A DNA stretch of 64,000 nt from Stenocarpella maydis (GCA_002270565.1 NQMI01000030.1:248001-312000); one strand, 5' to 3'; counted from the first letter of the stretch, positions 32,018 to 45,454 are shown. Numbers and translations are program-made. The notes: generated by a model not told the origin, from the sequence alone.

Positions 32018-34174
32018 ATGGACCAGAGCACGGATCCCTCCGGTGAGGACGGCAACTCTATTGTCGGCCGGGCCCAGCAACGTGCCGATCGGTTTGAGAA
32101 CGCGTCACGGCTTTACCGCGGTCCTCAGAATACCAACCCCGTACAAGTTATGCCTTATCAGGTTCAGGCGGCCATCAGAACCGACCAGAGTGGCCGCCAG
32201 TACATGGCCCTAGCAAACGTGCCAGGCGGCAATTACATTGCCGGCTCGATCAATTCTGGCGGAGAACTTGCGTAAGTCGGCCATGATTGAATATCCTATG
32301 CCGTGCCAGTTGGGGCTTGGGGAGGTGCTGGTATCAAATGACACATTGCCACGGGCGACACGTCTCCTACTTGCCACCTGGCCCAGCTCAAATAAACCAT
32401 CGTCTTGCTCACTGTTTTCGCCCCGTATAGCATCGGAGGCAGTGCTTCCTTTATTGTCGAGGCTCTTGACAACCAGCTCGCCTGGAGGGTGGTCCAGGAC
32501 GCCAAGAACAAGGCGGCAGAGTCCCTGTGGCATGTAATTGTGCTGCCCGACTCGGCCATGTCGAATGTGCCGAGATTCGATTCCTACGGTCTATCCCCCG
32601 AAGTCCTCAAGTGGCCGGCGGCCACGACTTTGCGGCCCGTGCCAGCGAATACCTCGAACGGTCCACCGGCTCCGCTCCCCCAGCAGCAGCACCCTTATGC
32701 CAACCAGCAGCCGCTGCTTCTTCAGGGCGATCCAGGAGCCCATCATCAGTCCATGCCTGCCCAGAATACCCCCATGGGCGGCTATGGACAGGTCAGGCCG
32801 TCTGTCGCACCATCCCAGTGGTCTCAGTTCAGCACGCCCATGCCTGGTAATTTCCAAAGCCGTGGAGCATCGGCGATGGCACTCCCTCAGCAGCAGCCCT
32901 ACTCCCAGACCCCAACCCAGGGCGGTTTTCAAGGCGTCAGTTTGAACAGCGGGGCGGCCCAGGGCAACTTTCAAGGCCACAGCAGCAACACCATGTTCTA
33001 TCCAAGCGGCGGACCTCGCCCAAACACCCTCCCCCAGGCTCACCGGCCGATCTTTGACAGGAATGGCTACATCGTTGGTGAGCAAGGCAACACTTATGGC
33101 AGCAATATGTATGGCGGAAATATGCATGGCGGCAACATGGCCAGCGCTCCCCGACCTATACCGTTTCAGGCACCTCAGCAGCAACTCAATCCCCCTCAGC
33201 AGCTGCAGAATGTAGCGGCGAGCAATCCACAGCTAGTGGCTGAAGCCCAGGCCTTTTTCTCGTTTGTCGAACAGCAGATGAAGCAGGACAAGAACTTCCA
33301 AGCCGGCGGCGGCCATGGCGACGGGGGCAACCAGGACAAGAATGATGAGGATGGAGTTGAGCAGGATGACAGAGACCAGGACGAGGGCATCGCGCTGGGC
33401 AACACCAGCAACCCCAGCGGGACCAACACCAACATGCAGCAAGCAGCTGTCCACCAGCCGCCCCCCGGGCCCCAGAGCTCAAGCACGGAGCCCCCCGTGG
33501 CCAGCAGCGAGGAGCCACCACTGGCCAGCGACGAGGAGGCCCACCGCTTCGGCGACTTCACGGGGACGAATCACTGCGACTACTGCGGCCGCGACGGCCA
33601 CGAGGCCGCCGACTGCATAAGGTGGGACCCGGACCACTTCGACAAGCCCGTGTGCACGGCGTGCAACAACAACCGGCACGGCCTGGACGAGTGCCCCAAG
33701 TTCGGCGCGATGCCCAGCTCCCAGAGGGAGGCCCTCCTCCTGGGCAGGGGCGCGCGCCGGCCCGGCGTGCGGAGCGAGAAGCACGCCTGGACGAGCTACG
33801 TCCGCCGTGGCGGCGGCGGCCAGGACGGCGGCGGCGGGCTCCCCCTGACGAGGCTGTACCTGCGGAACCTCTCGGCCGACAAGGACACGGGCAACATGCA
33901 CCAGAACCTATGGAAGGTCTGGGACTACGGGCGTGGCGTGCCGGACCAGCTGCGCGACCCGAGCGCCGAATCGCTCGCGGGGAACCCGAACTTCGGCCTG
34001 GACGAGAGATTCATGGGGGGTAAACACCGGCTGGGTTGGAAGATGCCTGTTCCGAAGAGCTTCCCCCCCGCTGTGGGCCAGAAGCGGACTTGGGAGCAGT
34101 CGTCGCTGCCACAGGGCGAGAGCGCCGCCGAGGAGGGGGGATATGAGGCGGAGCTCTGGAACAGCCTTGTTTGA
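32018..34174 (+). CDS. Two-zinc-knuckle, Gln-rich protein (putative RNA-binding)
   Basis: Two exons, join(32018..32271, 32431..34174), 665 residues. The 159-bp intron has donor GTAAGT and acceptor GTATAG. The N-terminal ~150 residues look folded (SIGGSASFIVEALDNQLAW, SLWHVIVLP). About residues 160-420 are low complexity, rich in Gln, Asn, Gly and Pro (prion-like), including repeats of G-x-M-(Y/H)-G-G-N-M. Two CCHC knuckles follow: CDYCGRDGHEAADC (from residue 467) and CTACNNNRHGLDEC (from residue 493), both C-x2-C-x4-H-x4-C. The basic, Gly-rich C-terminus contains YVRRGGGG. This layout suggests single-stranded nucleic-acid binding, perhaps in ribonucleoprotein granules. Specific family not recognised; function inferred from motifs. 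Confidence 0.9.
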
Positions 34175-37100
34175 CAGCACAATGTGCAAGACAGGATATG
34201 GCCGACTTGACCCAGGCGTGTAGGAATTAAGGGGGGGGGGTGTGGCATCGGATGGATTTGCTGCCTGCTCGTGGGCACGGGCGCTGGTGACGGACCTCAG
34301 AGGCGAGACGTCTCGGGGGCTTTTTGGCAAAGACTGGGATCGATGTGTGGCGAGTGGGATGTGAGAAGGAACGGGGTTCAACTGAGGATACCAATGCCAT
34401 GAATCAGACGGTAATGGGAGAGACCACGACGTTGTGTAAGCTAAGAAAGAAATGCCCCAGCTGTTTTCGATACCTGGCCGAGATTTTGCGGTAGCAAATG
34501 GCAGATAGAGAAAAATGAGGATACCAATGTGCGCAGGAGATGGACGCCTGCCTTGACCAGCACAAAGAGGGGTGAAAACCAGGTTTCAAACATGATAATG
34601 AGGGCAAACAAGCACCCGGTGGTGCCGGAATGCAAGTCATTCAGAGAGGGGTGATGCTCGCCTCGGTTCCCGTGCGCAGCCGATGCCCGGTCCCGTACAG
34701 CCGGGATTCGAGCAGGAGAGAATGAATGTATAATGCGACACTGGGGTTAAGTGAAAAGGGCCAGAAGGGTTATGTGTTTGCCGCCAGCGAGTCCCGATGG
34801 CTCCACCGGCCGAGCAGACGGTGCCGGCAATCCACCAGGGCAATCCACCAGGCGTGCCACGTGAGACAAGGTTCGGCCGTCGCACTGTGGCACGCGCAGC
34901 TGCTTGGGCCGGGGGTCGCGGGCCGGGCGGTGGTGTGGCGCGGATCCCAGCCTCGATGCAACCCACCACAGACGGCGGCATGTACCCAAGTACAATAAGA
35001 TCAGATGGTATGGTATGCTCATGTATGAGAGCCCCAGAGTGGTCTAAAACAGAAACAATTGCCCGATCTTTGGGTGAGGAGCGACTTGGCGGATGGTATG
35101 GCGCAGGCTCAAAGCTGGCTTGAAGTGACTGACTCGTGCGTTAATAGAGAAGATGACGTGATCAGACAGTCTATTACGCACCATCAACATCCAGATGGCC
35201 ACACGATAAAGGCCAAAGAGAGCGCGACGAGAGATGCAATGTTGTCGTCGGTACCTGTTGGAGCTGCAGGCGGACAATAGACCCTGGCAGCCTCAAATCT
35301 GACGGCGGCGTCTCTGATCGTATTGCAGGTCTCTACTTCGATCCGGGCACCGAGTCTAGGTTGAGGGAGATCTGCTTCTAAGCTGCGCGTACCTGGCCAG
35401 ACGAGCACAGGGGTTGTTTGTGTGGGGGTGGTAACGATCTGTAGATCTGCAGCCAGCCCCTCGGGGAGTATCCCTGTCGCCTGCCCCCCATTTCACCTCA
35501 CTGGATCTTCACTGGGCCGGGCCTAGTCGACCCGTTCCGCCCCCTTCTTCAGTAGTGTATCTAGGTAGGTACCCAGGTACCTTTCTTGTACCCCCTCGCT
35601 CCTCGAGATGACGTTGGTGCATTCCGGGGTTGCTTGGATGACCTACCTGATCTGCCTTGGTACATATCTTAACTAAAAGGCTGCTCAACAGGTGCGGGTA
35701 GTAGGTGCCATTTTTTGCCTGTAAAAATCCAGCTTCATCATTCGAACTGTCAGCAAGTGAAGACAAGATTAACGTTGTAAGGCTGTCTACCTAGGTAGCG
35801 AGTGGAGCATCCCATTCCCCAAGCGCAGAAAGCGTGATTCATTCCCTAATAAGCAAAGCCATCACCAGACCATCATGTCTTGAGCCTGGAGTGTGATTCA
35901 TTTTCTGGGTGAAGCCATTATAGCGGGCGTTACCCGCCCCTACCACTATTTTCTAAGCGCAGAGCGCGATCCATTCCACCAGGTGCGGCCGTTATAGCCG
36001 AGCGTGGGGTGTGATCTATCTTCCAACGAAGCCACTTACATAGCATTCGACGTGCCTGCCTTTTTTGCATGGGTAATACTAACAAGTCCAGAGGTGGCCT
36101 ATGCGGCTACCAGGACTATGGGCGGAGCAGTAGTGTAGAGCTTGGGAAATACAAGCCACGCTCCGATTACAGTCGTTTTCTGCGGGGGTATTTGTTGCTT
36201 TTCATTTGGCAATTTTACCCGTATATGACCTGGCTTATGCGCTAACATTGCAGGGTATATGGTGAATGAAGGATGGTTTAGCCCCACACACAGCCAGGAA
36301 GCAACTCGCTCTTGTTTTGTTCCGCATCGTCCACGATAACGCGCCACCTACTTCCCACGGTATAGCTCTGCGAAGACACGACCAAGAAACCGCCGCCGGC
36401 GGGCCACGGCCCGCATCTTGGGCAAGTCGTATCGAGGCCGCTCGGCTCCGAGATGCTCCCGCGGTCAGCCTCATCACACTTCTCCTGTACCTGGCGACGT
36501 GAACGGCACATTGGCCCACACCACCACCACCCTCCTAATTCTAAACATTTATGACATCTGGACCACCAGATCCCACGGGCCCCACGCGACCACACCTCCC
36601 CGCCTTGCATCGTTGTATCGCCGCGGCAACTAAATACTGCCTCCCGGACGTGTCGGGCGCGGAGGCTAGGTTTCCGGGCTAGACATCCGGCGTGTTTTGG
36701 GTGGCTCGTCTTCCCCGGGTTGCAGTGGCACTCCTTTTAATTCTTTGAAGAGAAGCCCCGCTCAGGGTGGAGATACAACCTGCAGGAAGCCAGCTGCAGA
36801 ACGTGCATCCCAGCCCATCGGATCAAGATGCTGGTGAGTACCTTGATCCGACCTGACACGTCTTTGACCCTCGAAATCACAGTACGTACTTGTGCCTCGC
36901 GGAGACGAAGCCATGCTGGGCATATTAACCTAGGCAACTTTGGGTCCAGAAAGAGGCAGCAGCCAGAGGAAGGGTAAGTGGTCGCGGGCCCACGACGGGC
37001 CCAGGCGGCCCCTCGCCAAAGTGCACATTTCTGGAATCATAACGCAAAACCAATGTCGCTTACAGAATCCCCTCCAGGTCCTGGTCTGGCTCTCGGTCTC

Positions 37101-40100
37101 AGAGGGCGCAAAAGCACACGAGACATATCACTTTCTTTGACCCAAGCAGCATGCATAACCCATCACAGACCAAGGCATCTCTCTGCTTACGGCCCGGAGG
37201 GTGTTGTGGATGCATGCGTGCAAGGAGGAGGGCGCCCCACCTTTGTTGCAAACCCATTAGGCTACAAATAGCCTCGAATTCCATCAGGGAGGGTTTATAA
37301 TACACGCCTGGCCCAAGTCGTCCCACTTTTCATAAAATCACCGGCCCCGGAGCCAGAGATATTCTGCATGTACGATGCCAGTGTTTCCTCGACAGGTAGG
37401 GGGCATACTATTTAGCCTACCTACCATGACCAATAGATAGATCCGTCATCTACGCGAGGCGCAAAAAAGCATGACTGGAAGGGTCAGAGACCAGCTATTC
37501 CAGGTGTACTAGGCAAAGTATCCCGATGAGGCTGGCACTCCGGGCTTGAATGTTCTTCCGGCTCTGCGGAACCTCCCTTTCCCAATCCAGGGGTTTACGT
37601 GTGCACCCATGAGGTTGCTGAGGATATGGCACAGGGAAGATGGGAGAACAAGCAAGCCCATTCGTTCGCGGTCACTGTTAGGCAGTTCCCTGGCCGAACC
37701 TGTCTTATCATCACGACGGCAGCTGTCTAGTACGGTCGTCGGTCGCTTGAGCACGAGGTCTATCTGAGGCGTCTCTAGTTCTGGCTCACCAAAAGAAAAG
37801 AAAGAAAAAAGGCCTCGACCGTATGGGTATCTCACGAACAGATCCTTTATTTCCACCTCAGCGGCCGCCGCGTTACGCGTTAGGAATAGACCAACAATGG
37901 AGTGACGACCAGGTAGGTCAGCGCTCTGGAGAGTACGATATATGCCGAACGGAGGCTAAAAGCTACCACACACACGATCTCGCCACCCCTGTCTGCCAGT
38001 CCCGCACTTATCACAGCACGAAGAACAAATCGAGAGAGCCGCCTCGCAAGGACCCACCGCACTGGGCCTAACAAGATGGCCATGGTGAGATGAATCTGTG
38101 CAGGTGCACGGCAAGGGCTCCAGCCGGGGACGAGAGAGGGACCAGCCGGCGGGAGACTTTTTTCTTCTTCTGTTTGGGTGATATATGTAGGGTGTACATG
38201 CACTGTACCTTGCCCAATTCATGAAAAATCATCACCAGGCCGCTTATACACTTTGAGGCCCGACTACCAAAACGCCAGGAGACACGGCAAGACAGACATG
38301 CTTCTGCCACACGGGTCTCCTACCATGTAGGCGCCTATAAGCTCACTACATCTCTAGCTTTGGTATAGTTAACAAGTCCACACTACCGCCCCTCACCATC
38401 ATGAGGTTCAGATTTCCGAGGCAGTACTTACACCCCCGCAAGCATCCCATACGTTAAACTTGGACTTCTCCCGTCGAATTCGCTTTTGCTAAAAGATTTG
38501 GGTTAAAGTGTAACCTGGTGGATACAGAACTGCCAACAGAAAATTTACAATGATATTTAATGTTCGGGATGCCTGCAGAAGTGTAGGTACCCGGGTAGGT
38601 AGATGCAGTCCCCCGTCCGCCAACCGCCCCTCCAAAAAAGCTTACTCGTCACATTTTGATCAACAGTAACACACCCGACTCAGCTACCTAGGTACCTTCA
38701 TCAGGGGGCCTGCGGCCATGACAGGTCATCTCCACTAGGCACAGCTTTGGACTACATATGTACAACCTTTGACTCCAACATCCATGTTTTGCCTGTCAGG
38801 GCATGTCTGGCCCTCCCGAGCCGGGCCCGGCCGGGTACCCATTATCAGCCAGCTGTCAACTCATGGACTGGGTTTGGCTCACTACCGGATCGCATAAAGA
38901 CCAACATCATCAGCTCAGAAGCATTACAGGAAAACAAATAGAAAACCAATGTAAACTGTTACGCTTAAGCGTAGTTATTTGTTTCTGTGGGTCTTGTTAC
39001 TTGCACCTCAAGAGCGAATCCGAGACGAGCGGAAGTGCGGCTGCTGAGCTTCGTGAGATGTGATGGTTTCGGCTCTGGCGGAGAGAGACAGGGTCACGAA
39101 CATGGCTAGTGGTGTATGGGACGCGGAAACCAGGGCGTGATGGGGGTGGGGGGCGCAGTTGGACTCTGTTCAAGGCGCTCACATCATACCTTCAGAAAGA
39201 GTGCCTATGACAATAGGGTGGAATAGTCCAGTCAGGCAACGCATGGTGTCTAGGCTTCTCTCAGATGCACATTATGAGCGGGACATATAACGAAGAATGG
39301 CAAGGGGCAGGGGTCAAGGGGGCAGCCCTGCAAGGTCGGGCTGGGCATTTACACAGCCGCCCACAACGTGTGTAAGTTTGCTGGTCGGGCTGACTTTTGT
39401 GGGGTTTTATTGGCTTTTGTGACACGCGGCCGGACACAGATTCTCAGCAGCTCTGGCGAAGCCTAACCTTATTCGTCTTACGCCCCTTTCTATTAGCACT
39501 TTTCAGGACCTCCCATACGTACAATATATCCGGACTGGTCTGCGACAGCGATTTCGGGTGTAAAAGTCCAGAATGAAAATTAGTGACCCTGTCGGATATG
39601 GACACATCTGAAGCGGCTCTTGTGCGACTACTGCGACATTTTGCATGTCAGTCTTGGTTGGCCGCTGCCCACCGCAGAACGTCCCTCCTCACGTCAGTAG
39701 TGTCTCCTCACACATAAAACAGAGTCGACACCCACCCATGTTTGATCTCGACCTCTCTTCTCTTGACCCAGGTCCTAGCTCCCAGGCACACTTTCTCGGT
39801 TACTCTCTCCTACAAAACCACCCGCTTGTGATCTGATTTGAACTGTGGATCCCAAGTCCCAGGCTGCCTCGGAATCTAACCACTCAGCCCTTGATCCTGA
39901 CCCTTCTATCACCCATATTTCTTCCGCACTCAGCACTCTGCTCCCATATTGCCCCACCCCCCCCCTCCTGTGCACAAAAAGGAACAGCAGCATTGGGGAT
40001 CATGTCCATGCAGGTTCACCAAGGCTCGACAACGAGGCATGTCAATCATTTTCGGGGCTTCGCCCATTTCTCGTAAAGCCCCCCACCACCTTCGCCATCA

Positions 40101-40449
40101 TTCCCTAGGCTTTGAAACTTTTGTTTCGTTTGCCTGTCATGGCCTCTCTTTCACGCGAGGCAGGAAGGCCAAGCAGCTCAGGCTTGAAAAATCACTGCCG
40201 TGAAAACGACCTTCTGAAGCGGCAAGGCCAGCCTCACTGCTCCCAAAGCAGGGTCTCCACCTCAGCCATCCGGCCCAATTGGGCGAGTGCTGGGGGTTTC
40301 CATTTCCACGTTTCCATCCTTTCCAAGTCGAGCGCGGCGATATTCTCACTTTTTGTCTTGTCTTCATAATCCAGCCGCATGTCTCTCATCCTGTCTTGTT
40401 CCCATGTTCATGTGACTGCAAGGTCGCTTGACTGGGAACCTGGGCATTC
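34175..40449. other. Gene-poor interval
   Basis: About 6.3 kb with no supported gene on either strand. Contents seen: a decayed tandem repeat (35820-36045), exact palindromes TACCTAGGTA at 35788 and 38685, related TAGGTAGGTACC strings near 35560 and 38585, and several 60-110-codon frames on both strands without domains (for example 37509-37856 minus). An untranslated or noncoding RNA gene cannot be excluded. Confidence 0.4.
35820..36045. repeat. Decayed tandem repeat, about 4 units
   Basis: Four imperfect units of roughly 45-70 bp share a core like GTGTGATTCATT followed by AAGCCATTATAGC. Variants include GCGTGATTCATT, GCGCGATCCATT and GTGTGATCTATC. Two units also begin AAGCGCAGA. The unit function is unknown. 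Confidence 0.55.
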
Positions 40450-41095
40450 GTCCTTCTGACAACACTGCTGCAGCAGCAGCAGGTCCGACCGGGCCAGTAC
40501 AGACCGCAGCCGGGTTCAAGGTTCGGCCTTTGTCGTCGACAACGTTGCTACGCGCGCTGCCGTCTTTAACCTGACGGCCGAGCAGGTGGCCCGGCGGCAG
40601 CGGGACACGATGTCGTCTCAAATCCAGAATTTCGATGCGGCGTTCAGCAGCCACGCCCATGCTACCTCGACAGGAGCCTGGGGCGCCGGCACCACCCATC
40701 CGGCCTGGCTCAATGGCGTCGGGGCACAGTTCGAGGTCCACTCCAGAGGGATCAGCGGCGAGCAGCGCGGAGAAATCACTGAGAAGGTGTGTCCCCGTAC
40801 TCCCTATCGCAATGAAAGGCTGCTGAACCTCGACAGAAGTGACCTTGCCAGGGCCCTGGGCCCGTGCGCGGCATCTGGATCCGCAACAAGCTGGAATGCG
40901 TTTGGGGGCTACAGTGTGGAGCCCAAGACATACGGTACCTGCCGGCCGCCGGGGATGGCGAACACGGAGTGCGGTGCGTGCCTCGCTGCTTCATGTATTA
41001 CCATCTTCGGGTCCACCTCTGACAGGGAGGGTGATGGAGCTGTTGGTACTTGGTGCTCTAAGCCGTGTGGCCATAGCTTGTCGTCGTCAGTTTAG
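40450..41095 (+). CDS. Uncertain gene, coding-looking exon
   Basis: The plus frame ending at 41095 (TAG) is open from about 40450. Its first part reads like real protein: AAVFNLTAEQVARRQRDTMS, FDAAFSSHAHATSTGAWGAG, GVGAQFEVHSRGISGE. Codons are GC3-rich until about 40786, where GAGAAG|GTGTGT could be a donor; beyond that the frame looks random. An acceptor (CTGCAG, about 40475) may open this exon. No start codon is certain and no family is recognised. Probably a multi-exon hypothetical gene; boundaries unresolved. Confidence 0.3.
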
Positions 41096-44078
41096 GTTTG
41101 TTTGTTGCGGGCGGGTCCTTGCTCGAGCGGGAACAGGGAAGTGGGGCTCGGGAGCGAGCCGGTTTATCTTACCGATCTTATCTTACCGCGGGGTCGATCC
41201 CTGCAGTGATATCATCATCAACCCCACCTCGCCTCCCGTTTTTAAATATTGTGGCATTATATGCGGCAAGACCCCCAACACATCTTGTGTCAACTTGGTA
41301 TCTTTTGATTTGTGCACTAGCGAGCTCACATCACATGCCAACCGAGTCAAGTTCATGCACATCATGCCTCTCAAGGGCTGCATGAAAGCGGCGGGGAACA
41401 GCTCACATTCTGCGAAGTTCTCGAAGGCGATCTGCAGGACTGACTGTCAGCGAGGCCTCACAAAGGCTGTTTCATTCATAGAACGATCGGTTGGCGGGTC
41501 AGTCGGAAACACTTAAATCCAACCAACGGCTGACTGCATGTCAAAACGCGCAAATGAGTCCCTGCCTGCCAAAGCAGACTGGCTCATAAATGACTCGGCC
41601 GAATCTGTGGCTCTGATTGCAGATCCCTCGTAACGCAGCCTGCACCGCCACACCTGCCGGTCCCTGTGGTTCGGCGTAGGTTTCCTTAGTCGCATATCGA
41701 GCGGAAGGGGCCGTCATCTTTAAGAGGGATCCCATCCCCCTTTTTTGCCTCAACGGAACGAGGCATTTCGAGGCTGCCACGGTGTATTCGGGCGGACGAA
41801 CCGGTTGGAGCCTGGCTGGCGATATCAGGCAAGACGTGTGACAAGACAACGAGTGGCAAGTGCGACCTGGGTGTCCTCCTGTTGCTGGTGAGCCCCTCGG
41901 CTGGTCGAAGTCTTGGAGTGCACGTGCATGCGCCGGGCGTTGTCTGCAGCTCGAGGGGGGATTCCTGTACGACGCTAGCCACTCACCCTGGAGAGTCAAG
42001 CCAGGCTTACTGCTGTCGCGGGACAACAGTCCCACTCAAATTCAATCACAGGCCACAGTTGTGCCGACAAGGCTCCGGTCCCTCACGAGTGGCGTCTGAG
42101 ATCTGTGGCGTATCTACCGGAACGCCCGCCTGGCCGTTGCAGTTGCAGTTGGTGACGGAGGCTGGTTGGCAGCCATCTGACGGACAGATCCGCCACGTCT
42201 AGAACTGCTTGACTGAGTGGTGGGGTTGGGGTTAGGCTGACTATGCCCAGCTAGTCATGCGCTCTCCTCGAGAACACATCGCTACACATAAGGCAGGGGG
42301 GTTTTTGTCGCCCGGTTGCTTGCCTGCGAAGCTTCATTTTGGAGCATGGCAAATCAAGACCTCAGGATCCACGGAAGGTAAGGCCCATGTTGGAGTTGTG
42401 GGGGAGCAACAGGGGGTGTGGCCAAGGCCGTGGGGCGATCCCTGCCAGGAAAACTGCCAAGGAAATGCATGCTAGAGAAAAGACTGTACCTTTCGGACCT
42501 TTAGACTTTTCAAAGGCCAAGCAAGGCATTTCCAGGTCCCCATAGGTATCCTCTCAGAGGTAGCCCCTGCCCCCAATGCAAAAAAGTTCATTATAAGCCC
42601 ATTTCAACACCTTAGCATTTGCCTCGCGGCTAATGAAAAGTGGGTGGTTGCTGAGGGGGGGTCACTGCCGAGAGTGAGTTTTGAAGCGTTGCTGGGATTG
42701 GACCTTTGGCTGCCCGCCATGCTTGTTGAAACAATAGGTACGTATAGAAGTTTCGGCGCAGCCTTTGGCGCTAGTTTTCGGCGCTACTGCAGTGCTCTCC
42801 GATGGCGAGCCTCTGCGAACCACTGTGCTGGTTTACCTACTTGGGTACAGCCTGCCAGTCAGCTTCTGCCAGTCCACCACTGTATGGAGTAAGTGCCCGC
42901 AGGGGCCCGCAGGGGCCCGCAGGGGGTAATAGAGCTAGCCGGGCCCTAGTCGTGACACCTCTTTCCGCCGAGCCCTCGAGCCGTATTCGCCTGGGAGGCT
43001 GAATGAAAGACACGGGCAACGAGCCACACCCATGAGCCGGGAGCTGATCAAAGGGCGCTGGGCTGGTGCCGCTGACACCGGCAGACCTCAAATCAAGCAT
43101 TAGCAGGGAAGATGTAACTCGGCACGCTCGGTTGACGGGCTTACGGTGTCGATTCTCTCGGATATAGCGGTGTCGTGGCAGAATTTAACATAAAGCACTG
43201 CTAAGTTTCAGCTACGAGTACAACTTAATTACTCATTTCGCTGAATGCCCCCGGAAGACGCATCTGCAACAAAGGCTGTGGCCGGCGCGTCGAGTGGCGG
43301 TACCTGTCTATCGCTGGGTGGATCTCGCTCCGTGGCTGCTGCCTCAGCCTCAAGCGCACCTGCACGCGCTTGCGGCCTTTTCTAGGCTCTATTCTCGGAT
43401 AAGACACAAATTGCCCCCCTACGGTTCATAATGTTGTTCTCCGCAGTTGACTAATCACCCATCCGGCTGGCTACGCCCCTGTTATACACGTCCTCATCTG
43501 CGCTGTCAACCTCCTGGGGTTGCTTCTATGTATCTAGGTAACTCCAACACAATTGGATGCCATGCATGGATGAGGCGTAGGTCCAGAACATCATTGGCAT
43601 GAATACACATGGTAGGCGTGGTAGTGGGCTTTCGCCTCCAGCACAGCAGCCCCCCCCCCCTTGACTGTTGCCATGATGGGCGGCCGACTGAGGGAAAGTG
43701 AGGTGACGTGATGTTCCTCTGCGCGAGTCAATCGGCACAAGAGTTCCTTTTCCTGCCTGCTCATCTCTCCCTCCCTTCCTGACCTCCCCCAGATGAGTTC
43801 AAAAGAATACCTGGACCTCCCCAGATACGGAATCCAAAATGCTGAGATCCTTTCCACGCAGAGACAGACTATTCCATATATTGGCCACTGTCCCCCGTCT
43901 CCCTCTGGTACTAATGGCTACCTCCTCCACTGTTCTTTCACAGACTAGCATATCGCCCAACTTGCATTCTCACCCTCACATACTTCCACCTCCTATGCCG
44001 CCCTGGATCATCTGTGTTCTTTCCTCAAGTTTCTGCCGCCGCTAATCGTTCGAGCCTTGCCAAATCTGCCCCATTACC
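41096..44078. other. Gene-poor interval
   Basis: No supported gene. A short direct repeat of AGGGGCCCGC (three near-perfect copies, about 42893-42925) is visible. Minus-strand frames up to 165 codons (41541-42035) show no domain and are probably chance. Confidence 0.4.
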
Positions 44079-45067
44079 ATGTCGTCCACGCGAGCAAACG
44101 CGGGTTCCTTTGCCTCAAGGTATGCCAGGGCTTCCACTTGTCTTCCATCTTTCACCACGGCTTTACTTCCTCCTGCTCTGTTGTCTCTCGTGTGCTTTCC
44201 CGACTCTGTCAGGGGCAGGAGTCGAAATGCCTCTGTGCCTCGTAAGGCTGAGTCTGTCTCGATCGCAGCACACTTCGCCATCCCTCTCAAACGCCAAGTG
44301 GCACATGATCTTCCACGATATCTTCCTGAAGAGCACGCTCTGTTTCCTTTGATTCTCCGGGGCCGTCAGACAGCACATGCCGTGTGTGGTCTGCCTGCTG
44401 CCAGCACTGGCATCCTTGTCGGGATGTCTCTAGCTGCCAGCAATTCGCCTGTAGCCGGTGGTGGTCGTGGTACTCGTATAGTTGTCCAGGACCAGGCTTC
44501 AGGTGCACATGGATCGTGTGTCTCGGCGCCTCGGCCGTCATCGCATCGCCATCGAGCGTGAAGACATGCGCTTCCGCGAAATGTGGACGTGTGTTTCGAG
44601 ATGTTGGTACTCCAAGGCCGTTGGTAAGGTGCCCACTGCCAGGAGCCTCTACCGCCACCTTGAATCCTCGCACGTCCATCGTACCGGCATGAAAGCCTGG
44701 TGCTGATGTCCACACTGAGGGCCGGTGTGTGCCCGATCACGCTCTTTACTGTTCTTCTCCTGTTCCATTGGGAATTTTCGAATCCGGTTGATATCCGCAA
44801 AATTCTGCGCTTCGGGATTAACTGAAACAAAGACAGCACTCGTGGTAGTGTAACCGCCACTGGTGCCACGTCAACTGCAGGGGACACACGAGGCAACGTC
44901 GACCAGCCGGGCAGCTCCGAAGCCCACAGCTCCCGCCAAGAGCGTGCTCATGCCTCGTCTGGTGCCAAAAAGGAGGATCCATCGGGATGTGTTGAATCCA
45001 AGCCGGCTATGGATGATGCTCTTCTGGGCATCGGTGCACAGTTCGATGAATACGATGGCAGGTTTTG
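44079..45067 (+). CDS. Uncertain multi-exon gene
   Basis: Starts at ATG 44079 (MSSTRANAGSFAS), with a plausible intron 44120-44213 (donor GTATGC, acceptor TGTCAG) joining to RNASVPRKAESVSIAAHFAI. The last exon appears to start after AAAGACAG (about 44842) and reads VDQPGSSEAHSSRQERA then AMDDALLGIGAQFDEYDGRF before TGA at 45065-45067. The middle part (44400-44840) is unresolved: one frame gives a C-x3-C…H-x5-H arrangement that could be a zinc finger. No family is recognised. The ends look coding, but exon joins are a guess. Confidence 0.3.
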
Positions 45068-45418
45068 AGTGCCATCTGGTGCCGCCCGCCCAAGAGCACA
45101 CGTGATGAAATGGCGTCATTACTGTGTGAGTATCAATCATCCTGGTGTGCAAAGGCAAGGTCTCATTTTGGTGACAGTAAAACCATCCACACTGTGGTGT
45201 TCACTGAGGCCCCGAAACGATCCATGGAACAGCCGACCATGTAAAAATACCCCGGTACTGGCCCGAAACTAGCACACTCCCCCTTCTTTCCTTTGTCAAG
45301 CGAAACGGAGGTACTCAATCCTCCCGTCAGAGATACTGTATGGACAGTGTGCCGGACTGGGAAGGATACTCGAGTAATCGGTAAAGGAATAAGCAGATGG
45401 CCAAAAATGACGTTAATA

Positions 45419-45454
<36 letters not shown>

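Noticed and set aside
34690..34720. B-box-like GCTCGAATCCC on the minus strand
   Set aside because: No matching A-box or acceptor stem upstream.
35820..36045. CRISPR-like array
   Set aside because: Units are degenerate, spacers are not uniform, and this is a eukaryotic genome.
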